Source: SYIM01 sp044356835 (GTDB lineage: Bacteria > Pseudomonadota > Gammaproteobacteria > Burkholderiales > Burkholderiaceae_E). From it: a stretch of DNA of 7,486 nt. Shown in pieces: positions 1 to 5,288 of the stretch. Under the pieces are notes generated by a model. It was not told the DNA's origin. It searched no databases and saw nothing but the letters and a program-made list of their open reading frames with translations. Each line of letters starts with the position of its first letter. Positions within the stretch are counted from its first letter, which is position 1. Position numbers and translations under genes: made by a program. The stretch covers positions 1 to 7,486 of the forward strand of contig JBIKVK010000161.1 in NCBI GenBank assembly GCA_044356835.1. Reading direction: 5' to 3'.

Positions 1-993
1 TCGCAGACCGGGGCGCGCCACCTTGGGATCCCAGCCTTCGATGATCGACAGCGGATCGCTGATGTCGGTGCCCCCCCAGCCGGTGCCTGGGTTGGCCACC
101 TGAAAGTACCGGCCCGGAGTCGATTTTCGGCCGTGTATGCGAATGCCCGAGGGCGGCATGTCCAGGCAACGGCCCGCCTGATGCTCGGTCAGCACCCCGG
201 TGATGTGGTCGTCCACCACGACCACCTCGTCCACATGCCCGCACCACTGCCGCGCAAAGATCCCTATGGTCGCAGAACCGCAGCCCACCCGCATGCGCTG
301 CTCCTCGATGCCGTTCACGATGGGAGCTTTGCCGGACTGCACCGTGAGCGCTGCGCCGCCTTCGATCTGAAGGTCAACCGCCTCATGATTGCCCAATCGC
401 TCCATCAGCTCGCAGGCCATTCGGCCCTCTCGCTTGGAACCGCCGGTCAGGTGATGCACCCCGCCGAGGGACAGGAACTGCGATCCGTATTCGATGGTGG
501 TGACATGCCCGACCGCCTCGCCGTGGTAGCGAACGTTGGCCTGTTCAGGGCCCAGGTATCGATCGGTGTCGATCTTGACCTTGAAACTGCAGTAGCTGAA
601 GATGCCCTCGGTGACCACCGTGACCATATCCACGCCCTGATGGCGGCTGGCCACGATGAAGGGCGCGGGTTTGTAGTCCGGGTAGGTTGTACCGCTCGCC
701 ACGCCGGACACAAAGACGGGAGCCTCCTCGCGGATCCATCGGCCATCCCATTGACCCGGGTCGGCCGGCACCCGCTCGAGGTCCGGACGCTTCATAAGCA
801 CGACCGGGTCCATCCGACGCAACTCGCCCCCGACATTGCCCCAACGATCGCAGGCGCCGAGTCGGCCTTCGCTGATCTGGCACAGGACCGGGCAGGCGTC
901 ACACTGGATCTTGTTGGTGGCCATGTTCTCGGGCGGCCGCGACTTGACGACCGGCGATTCGGGTGCGGCGGACTTCAGCTCGGCATCGCTCAT
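1..993 (-). CDS. 6-hydroxynicotinate reductase-like Fe-S protein (C-terminus outside window)
   Basis: The reading frame is open from an ATG at 993-991 to the window edge, giving 331 visible residues without a stop. It begins MSDAELKS. Residues 31-48 carry C-x2-C-x3-C-x9-C (C31, C34, C38, C48), a likely [4Fe-4S] site. Later landmarks are GIFSYCSFKVKIDTDRYLGP, MRVGCGSATIGIFA, HVDEVVVVDDHITG and NPGTGWGGTDISDP. From memory this matches proteins annotated as 6-hydroxynicotinate reductase in Pseudomonadota. The E. barkeri enzyme of that name uses reduced ferredoxin to convert 6-hydroxynicotinate to the tetrahydro-6-oxo acid. Its start overlaps the stop of the molybdenum hydroxylase gene in an ATGA, and GGGAG lies 7 bases upstream, so the start is well supported. 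No signal peptide or membrane segment is visible, so it is probably cytoplasmic. The family call is moderately sure; the substrate is not shown, and a reductase acting on another hydroxylated heterocycle is equally possible. Confidence 0.7.
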   Translation of the reverse strand, partial: MSDAELKSAAPESPVVKSRPPENMATNKIQCDACPVLCQISEGRLGACDRWGNVGGELRRMDPVVLMKRPDLERVPADPGQWDGRWIREEAPVFVSGVASGTTYPDYKPAPFIVASRHQGVDMVTVVTEGIFSYCSFKVKIDTDRYLGPEQANVRYHGEAVGHVTTIEYGSQFLSLGGVHHLTGGSKREGRMACELMERLGNHEAVDLQIEGGAALTVQSGKAPIVNGIEEQRMRVGCGSATIGIFARQWCGHVDEVVVVDDHITGVLTEHQAGRCLDMPPSGIRIHGRKSTPGRYFQVANPGTGWGGTDISDPLSIIEGWDPKVARPGLR

Positions 994-3845
994 GTACGGG
1001 CTCCCGAGCGCAGCGCCGCGAGCAGCCGGTCCGGAGTCACCGGTACCTCATGCAAGCGGACGCCAGTCGCCCTGCGGATCGCAGCAAGAATCGCAGGCGC
1101 GGTCGCAATCAGCGCGGGTTCTCCAACGCCCTTTGCCCCTGATGGGCCCAGCGGCTCCGGATCCTCGATCAGGTGGACGGTGATCGGCGGAATGTCGCCC
1201 ACACTGGGAATCAGGTAGTCGTGAAGATTGTCGGTGCGGCCGGCGTGATACTCCTCCATCAGGGCGAGGCCCAGGCCCTGGGCAATGCCCCCGTGGATCT
1301 GCCCTTCAACCTGGGTGGGATTGATGGCCCGCCCGACATCGTGGGCCGCATGAATTGCAATCACGCGGACGGTGCCCAGCTCGATATCCACTTCGACCTC
1401 GGCGAACTGAGCTGCATAGCCGTAGGTCGCGTACGGGACACCCTGACCATTCGCATCAAGGGGCACGGTCGGGGGATCGAAGTGGCCCTGGCCGACCGCG
1501 ACATGGCCCCGTTCATCGATGGTCAGCTCAGACAGCGCCCGGCGCGACACCACGCTTGATTCAGCCGCCTCGCTCACCCCGCACAAGGTGCCGCCCTCCA
1601 GCCAGATCCGGGCGGGCTCAGCGAGGGCGAGCAGTTCAAGCAGGCGCGCCCGAAGCGCTGCCCCGGCAAAACGCACTGCATTACCCGACACGAAGGTCTG
1701 CCGCGACGCCGAGCTCTTGCCGCCATCCAGCGTGAGCGCAGTATCCGAGACCGTTTGATCGATCAACCTCAGTGGAACACCCAGCGCGTCAGCCGCGATC
1801 TGCGGCATGATGGTGTAGGTGCCCTGTCCGATGTCGACCGCCCCGTTATAGAGCACGAAGCGACCGGCGGGGGTGAGGCCGATCTCCATGGATGAGGGAT
1901 TGGCAATGACCGTATTGCCAATCCCGTACCACATGCAGGCGATTCCGATTCCGCGCCTGAGTGCCGAGGGGCGAGCGCCATGCGGATCTGACGGGGCGGT
2001 GCGGCCCGCGGTAGAGGGCATGTCCGATCGGCCCAGACGGGCCTGTGCCTCACGCCAGGCGGGTCGAAGCGCATCAAGGCAGGCCCTGAGACCCACCGAG
2101 GCCGCGAGCCACTGGCCAGTCGCCGTGCGATCGCCCGCGCGAAGTGCGTTCTGATAACGCAGCTCCAGGGGGTCGACGCCTGAGCGCTCGGCGAGTTCGT
2201 CGATCAGCATTTCGCCGAGCAAGGTAGATTGCGGAACGCCAAAGCCACGAAACGCGCCCGCAATCGGGTCGTGGGTCATCACGGCACGGGTGAGTGCCCT
2301 GACGGCCTCGAACCGATAGGGCCCGCAGGCGTGGATCGGCACCCGGTTGGCGACCGTCGGGCCCCAGGACGAATAGGCCCCGGTATTGAAGTCGCCCTGG
2401 AAGTCGTACGCAATGAAGCGACCATCCTCGCCGGCAGCGAGCCTGGCCTTCATGAGGGCCGGATGGCGCTTGGTGGTCGAACGCATCGACTCCGGTCGGT
2501 CGTAAACCATCCGCGCCGGGCGACCAAATTTGCGAGCAGCTGCGACCAGCAAGGGTTGGATCGACAGGTCGAGCTTGCCGCCAAAGCCGCCACCGACCGC
2601 GGAGGGAATGATCCGGACCCGTTCAGGCGGCAGCTTGAACATCCAGGCGATCTCGTCACGGTCCATGTAGGGCGTCTGGGTGCATACGAAGATCGTGACC
2701 CGCGGGCCCTGTTCGTCGACGTCCCAGCGGGCATAGCCCGCTTCAGGCTCGATATAGGCGTGCTCGATGTAGCGGGTTGTCATGCCGCCCTCGAGCACGA
2801 CCGGCGCGCGGGCCGCCATCTCGTCGACATCACCCTTCACCACACGACCACGACACAGAATGTTGTCGGGCCAGCGCTCATGGACGGCGGCCGCTCCGGG
2901 CGCCAGGGCTGCCTCGATCCCGGACACGGCAGGAAGCGGTTCCCAATGAATCGGCACAGTCGCCGGATCGATCGACTCGATGGCCTGCGCTGAGCCGGCA
3001 ATCACCAGAACGGCCTCTCCCAGCAGCCGCGCCTCGCCCTCGGCAAGCGCCGGCTGGTCGCGCAAGTCGGGAAAAATCGCGAAGCGGTTGACCGGAATGT
3101 CGGCGGCGCTCACCACGCCGACAAGCCCCGGACGGACCGCGAGCCACCCCGCCACATCGCCCAGCCGGAACCGGGCATGAGCATGGGGCGAACGAATCAC
3201 TTTGAGGTGCAGCGCATCGGCCGGGGTCTCGTCCGCACCATAGCGCTCCTCGCCCGTGACTTTGACGCGCGCATCAAAGCGAACCACCCGGGCGCCCACC
3301 GCCTGCCCGGCCACGACCTCGCCGATGCCCAGGGCGGCAGCCGGTTGCGCCGCGCCGGCCGCGATCACCGCCTCGACGATCTTCCGATAACCGGTGCATC
3401 GGCACAGCACGCCCCCCAGACCGTCCAGCACCTGCTGCTCGTTTGGCGCGGGGTGGCGACGGAGCACATCGGCCGCGGCCATGAGCATCCCGGGCGTGCA
3501 GATGCCGCACTGCGCAGCCCCATGGTCGACAAAGGCCTGCTGCAGCACCGACAAACGCCCCTGCGGATCGGCGAGGGATTCGACCGTCTCGACGGTTCGC
3601 CCGGCGCACTGCACCAGGGGCACAAGGCATGAACACACTTGTCGTCCCTCGAGAAGGACCGTGCAAGCGCCGCAGTCACCGGCGGCACATCCCACCTTGG
3701 TTCCGGTCAACCCCAGATCGTCGCGCAGAGCATCGCTCAGTCTGCGTGCGGACGCCCCGGCCGGAAATTCGCGATCGACACCGTTGACCACAAAACGCAA
3801 GGGCGCATCGGCCTCAACGGCAGGCGGTTCGAAGGGGCGATTCAA
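990..3845 (-). CDS. Molybdenum hydroxylase: fused [2Fe-2S] and molybdopterin subunit (xanthine dehydrogenase/aldehyde oxidoreductase family)
   Basis: This 951-residue protein would hydroxylate a substrate with water-derived oxygen and pass electrons through two [2Fe-2S] clusters to the FAD subunit encoded just upstream. Residues about 15-90 are a plant-type ferredoxin fold with C53, C58, C61 and C73. Residues 113-150 hold the second cluster site (C113, C116, C148, C150; QCGICTPGM and LCRCTGYRK). The molybdopterin part runs from about residue 188 to the end. It has GGGFGGK (418-424), GAFRGFG (530-536), DIGQG (671-675), HDVGRAINP (835-843) and GVGE (906-909). E909 matches the catalytic glutamate of the family. 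The FeS-Moco order is that of Desulfovibrio gigas aldehyde oxidoreductase, of similar length, but that enzyme has no FAD partner. Recalled alignment to bovine xanthine oxidoreductase puts L425 at the Glu802 position and R501 at the Arg880 position, arguing against xanthine itself as substrate. The start is TTG, overlapping the upstream stop in TTGA and preceded by GAGGAGA. Family is certain; substrate is unknown. Confidence 0.95.
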   Translation of the reverse strand: MNRPFEPPAVEADAPLRFVVNGVDREFPAGASARRLSDALRDDLGLTGTKVGCAAGDCGACTVLLEGRQVCSCLVPLVQCAGRTVETVESLADPQGRLSVLQQAFVDHGAAQCGICTPGMLMAAADVLRRHPAPNEQQVLDGLGGVLCRCTGYRKIVEAVIAAGAAQPAAALGIGEVVAGQAVGARVVRFDARVKVTGEERYGADETPADALHLKVIRSPHAHARFRLGDVAGWLAVRPGLVGVVSAADIPVNRFAIFPDLRDQPALAEGEARLLGEAVLVIAGSAQAIESIDPATVPIHWEPLPAVSGIEAALAPGAAAVHERWPDNILCRGRVVKGDVDEMAARAPVVLEGGMTTRYIEHAYIEPEAGYARWDVDEQGPRVTIFVCTQTPYMDRDEIAWMFKLPPERVRIIPSAVGGGFGGKLDLSIQPLLVAAARKFGRPARMVYDRPESMRSTTKRHPALMKARLAAGEDGRFIAYDFQGDFNTGAYSSWGPTVANRVPIHACGPYRFEAVRALTRAVMTHDPIAGAFRGFGVPQSTLLGEMLIDELAERSGVDPLELRYQNALRAGDRTATGQWLAASVGLRACLDALRPAWREAQARLGRSDMPSTAGRTAPSDPHGARPSALRRGIGIACMWYGIGNTVIANPSSMEIGLTPAGRFVLYNGAVDIGQGTYTIMPQIAADALGVPLRLIDQTVSDTALTLDGGKSSASRQTFVSGNAVRFAGAALRARLLELLALAEPARIWLEGGTLCGVSEAAESSVVSRRALSELTIDERGHVAVGQGHFDPPTVPLDANGQGVPYATYGYAAQFAEVEVDIELGTVRVIAIHAAHDVGRAINPTQVEGQIHGGIAQGLGLALMEEYHAGRTDNLHDYLIPSVGDIPPITVHLIEDPEPLGPSGAKGVGEPALIATAPAILAAIRRATGVRLHEVPVTPDRLLAALRSGART
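1001..1005 (-). promoter_or_regulatory. Ribosome binding site of the reductase-like gene
   Basis: GGGAG on the minus strand lies 7 bases upstream of the ATG at 993. It sits inside the last codons of the molybdenum hydroxylase gene. It supports the ATG in the ATGA overlap as the true start and suggests translational coupling. Confidence 0.6.
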
Positions 3846-4753
3846 TGGACTCTCCTCGATTCGAGCGCGGCCACCAGGGCACGACGGATCAACTCCCGCG
3901 CGGCCTCCCGGCGGTACGCGGCGGTGCCCCGCACGTCATCAATCGGCGAAATGGCCGCCTCGATCAGCGGCACCCCATCGCCTCCCGGCACGAGCCAGCG
4001 ATCCAGGTTGCGCTGCAGCGTAGAAGCGGCCAGGCCGACCACCCGGGCTTCGAGGCGGTCGACTCGGCGGGCCGCCGCCGAGCAGGAGCCGACCGCGATG
4101 CGGCAGGCGCTGATCACCTCGTCCGGATCAAGATCGATCTGGACGGCCACCATCACAACGGAAATCACCAGATAGCGACGATGACCCAGCTTGAGGAAGG
4201 CCGAGCCGGCGCGGCCGGACGGACGCGGGATTTCCACCGCCGTCAGCAACTCGTCAGAGGCGAGCGCAGTCCGACGGTTGCCCAGCACGAAGTCGGCGAG
4301 CGGCAAACGCCGCTCGCCACGGAGACTGGACAATTCGACCTCGGCCCCGAGCGCCAACAAAGCGGGCACGCCGTCGGCCGCGGGCGAGGCGTTGCAAAGA
4401 TTGCCCCCGACCGTGGCCTGATTTTGGATCTGCAAGCCGCCCACCTCGGCGGCCGCCTGATGCAAGGCGCGAAGCCCCGGCTCGTTGGGCCGGGCTCGCC
4501 ATTGCGTCCAGGTCGAAGACGCTCCCAAACGCACCCAGGATCGACCCGATGCGTCCACCCGGTCCTCGATCTTGCGAAGCGCTTCGATCGCCGACAGGTC
4601 GAGAATGGGGCGTTCGATCGAACGCCCCACATAGGCGGGGTAAACATCGGTCCCCCCGGCCAGGACCAGCCAACGAGGATCAGCCCGCAGAGCGAGCGCT
4701 TCGTCCAAGTATTTCGGCGAACGAGCCGACTGCGGCGACGCGGTTGAATTCAT
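3842..4753 (-). CDS. FAD-binding subunit of the molybdenum hydroxylase (CoxM/CutM family)
   Basis: This 303-residue protein is the flavin subunit that would take electrons from the [2Fe-2S] clusters of the neighbouring hydroxylase and pass them to an acceptor. The two classic FAD motifs are present: AGGTD at residues 32-36, and TVGGNLCNASPAAD at 114-127. KLGHRRYLVIS (188-198) and CRIAVGS further on fit the C-terminal part of the family. The length is normal for CoxM-like subunits. There is no cysteine-rich insertion such as the [4Fe-4S] loop in the beta subunit of 4-hydroxybenzoyl-CoA reductase, which argues against that enzyme. I chose the ATG at 4753 over an in-frame TTG at 4762 because GGAG at 4767-4764 is well spaced for the ATG but only one base from the TTG. 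It is the first gene of the leftward operon, and its stop overlaps the next start by 4 bases. Confidence 0.93.
   Translation of the reverse strand: MNSTASPQSARSPKYLDEALALRADPRWLVLAGGTDVYPAYVGRSIERPILDLSAIEALRKIEDRVDASGRSWVRLGASSTWTQWRARPNEPGLRALHQAAAEVGGLQIQNQATVGGNLCNASPAADGVPALLALGAEVELSSLRGERRLPLADFVLGNRRTALASDELLTAVEIPRPSGRAGSAFLKLGHRRYLVISVVMVAVQIDLDPDEVISACRIAVGSCSAAARRVDRLEARVVGLAASTLQRNLDRWLVPGGDGVPLIEAAISPIDDVRGTAAYRREAARELIRRALVAALESRRVH
3851..3857 (-). promoter_or_regulatory. Ribosome binding site deciding the TTG start of the molybdenum hydroxylase
   Basis: GAGGAGA on the minus strand ends 5 bases before the TTG at 3845-3843. It is a near-perfect Shine-Dalgarno sequence. The first in-frame Met codons lie far into the conserved [2Fe-2S] domain or beyond, so TTG is the only start that fits both the motif and the family's N-terminus. 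Confidence 0.75.
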
Positions 4754-4763
4754 GCGACCCAAT

Positions 4764-4768
4764 CTCCG
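4764..4768 (-). promoter_or_regulatory. Ribosome binding site of the FAD subunit gene
   Basis: CGGAG on the minus strand lies 10 bases before the ATG at 4753. It is almost adjacent to the alternative TTG at 4762, so it favours the shorter 303-residue product. Confidence 0.55.
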
Positions 4769-4798
4769 CTTGATCGTGGACCCTGAACCCCAAACATC

Positions 4799-4825
4799 CC
4801 GGGCAGCAACCCGGAAACAGCCGGG
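4799..4825 (-). promoter_or_regulatory. Leader with three alternating hairpin arms upstream of the FAD subunit gene
   Basis: On the plus strand, CCGGG (4799-4803), CCCGG (4810-4814) and CCGGG (4821-4825) are separated by two 6-base spacers. The middle arm can pair with either outer arm, so two mutually exclusive 5-bp, 6-nt-loop hairpins are possible. In the predicted leftward transcript this falls in the 5' leader, about 46 bases before the start codon. Such an arrangement could act in attenuation, but no U-tract follows. It may simply be GC-rich spacer. Confidence 0.35.
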
Positions 4826-4836
4826 CCCGATTTCTG

Positions 4837-4854
4837 ATGAAGTCCTTACTTCAT
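4837..4854. promoter_or_regulatory. Perfect palindrome, candidate operator between the divergent units
   Basis: ATGAAGT-CCTT-ACTTCAT is a perfect 7-bp inverted repeat with a 4-base spacer, AT-rich within otherwise GC-rich surroundings. It lies just upstream of the -35 element of the rightward promoter (centre near -50). It also lies just downstream of the -10 element of the leftward promoter (centre near +17). That placement would suit a dimeric regulator repressing the hydroxylase operon, with a possible activating or neutral effect on the ferredoxin unit. The regulator family cannot be told from the site, and no regulator gene lies in the window. Confidence 0.6.
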
Positions 4855-4860
4855 TAGCTG

Positions 4861-4888
4861 TTGCCGAAAACTTAGCCTACGGTAGAAT
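4861..4888 (+). promoter_or_regulatory. Sigma70-like promoter for the ferredoxin-oxidoreductase unit
   Basis: TTGCCG (4861-4866) and TAGAAT (4883-4888) are separated by 16 bases. Four of six bases match the -35 consensus and five of six the -10 consensus. Transcription would start near 4895, giving a leader of about 60 bases before the ferredoxin ATG at 4954. Confidence 0.6.
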
Positions 4889-4897
4889 TTCCGTCAA
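4869..4897 (-). promoter_or_regulatory. Candidate sigma70-like promoter for the leftward hydroxylase operon
   Basis: Read on the minus strand, TTGACG (4897-4892) is followed after 17 bases by TAAGTT (4874-4869). The -35 is strong (5 of 6) and the -10 is weak (3 of 6), as expected for a promoter needing help or one that is regulated. It overlaps the rightward promoter, so the two could compete for polymerase. The start would be near 4862, leaving a leader of roughly 108 bases. Confidence 0.4.
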
Positions 4898-4914
4898 TTC
4901 ATACCCGACCCTGA

Positions 4915-4930
4915 CGGGCAATTCCGCCCG
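4915..4930 (+). promoter_or_regulatory. Small hairpin in the ferredoxin leader
   Basis: CGGGC (4915-4919) and GCCCG (4926-4930) form a 5-bp all-GC stem with a 6-base loop, ending 7 bases before the ribosome binding site. It could affect translation or transcript stability. It is short enough to arise by chance in this composition. Confidence 0.25.
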
Positions 4931-4937
4931 GCTCTTT

Positions 4938-4944
4938 GAGAGGA
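4938..4944 (+). promoter_or_regulatory. Ribosome binding site of the ferredoxin gene
   Basis: GAGAGGA ends 9 bases before the ATG at 4954. It overlaps the alternative in-frame TTG at 4936, ruling that codon out as the start. The ATG also gives the N-terminus expected for FdI-type ferredoxins. Confidence 0.7.
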
Positions 4945-4953
4945 CGACTGACC

Positions 4954-5280
4954 ATGACCCATGTGGTGACCGAATCCTGCATCCGCTGCAAATTCACCGA
5001 CTGCGTCGACGTCTGTCCGGTGGACTGCTTTCGCGAGGGGCCCAACATGCTGGTCATCGACCCCGACGAGTGCATCGATTGTGCGGTGTGCATCCCGGAG
5101 TGTCCGGTCGAAGCGATCCGTGCCGAAGAAGACGTGCCGGCCGACCAGCTGCAGTTCATCGCGCTGAATGCCGAACTCGCCCGCGACTGGCCCAGCATCA
5201 CGCGTACCAAAGAGGCTCTGTCAGACGCTGACGAATGGCGCGAGGTCAAAGACAAACTCACCATGCTCGACCGGGGCTGA
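4954..5280 (+). CDS. fdxA: 7Fe ferredoxin, FdI/FdxA type ([3Fe-4S][4Fe-4S])
   Basis: This 108-residue soluble electron carrier starts MTHVVTESCIRCKFTDC and closely follows the layout of Azotobacter vinelandii ferredoxin I. Cysteines lie at 9, 12, 17, 21, 25, 40, 43, 46 and 50. By analogy with FdI, C9, C17 and C50 bind a [3Fe-4S] cluster, and C21, C40, C43 and C46 bind a [4Fe-4S] cluster. C12 and C25 correspond to the non-ligand cysteines of FdI. The C-terminal half (DQLQFIALNAELARDWPSIT onward) is the usual tail of this type, so the gene is full length. It is the first gene of the rightward unit and is followed after 8 bases by the large oxidoreductase, its probable electron donor or acceptor. 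The divergent neighbour is a reductase-like gene of a ferredoxin-dependent kind, so its inferred job is to carry electrons to ring reduction. Housekeeping FdxA copies also exist in many bacteria; here the context favours a dedicated one. Confidence 0.95.
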   Translation: MTHVVTESCIRCKFTDCVDVCPVDCFREGPNMLVIDPDECIDCAVCIPECPVEAIRAEEDVPADQLQFIALNAELARDWPSITRTKEALSDADEWREVKDKLTMLDRG

Positions 5281-5288
5281 GCGACGCC

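Noticed and set aside
133..1218. Open frame of 361 codons on the plus strand
   Set aside because: It lies opposite the reductase-like gene and the end of the hydroxylase gene, which carry clear family motifs. Its translation shows no recognisable domain and has the composition of an antisense shadow.
2229..2993. Open frame of 254 codons on the plus strand inside the hydroxylase gene
   Set aside because: It is fully antisense to conserved molybdopterin-domain sequence, with no ribosome binding site or family resemblance.
3845..4747. Open frame of 300 codons on the plus strand
   Set aside because: It is antisense to the FAD subunit gene, whose FAD motifs are unambiguous. It has no motif of its own and is a common by-product of GC-rich coding sequence.
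990..4753. 4-hydroxybenzoyl-CoA reductase as the identity of the molybdenum enzyme
   Set aside because: That enzyme has three separate subunits, and its FAD subunit carries an extra cysteine-rich [4Fe-4S] loop. Here FeS and Moco are fused and the FAD subunit has no such loop.
4754..4762. Upstream TTG start for the FAD subunit gene adding three residues
   Set aside because: The GGAG ribosome binding site is only one base from this codon but 10 bases from the ATG at 4753.
4936..4953. Upstream TTG start for the ferredoxin gene adding six residues
   Set aside because: The TTG overlaps the ribosome binding site of the ATG at 4954, and FdI-type proteins begin at the position the ATG gives.
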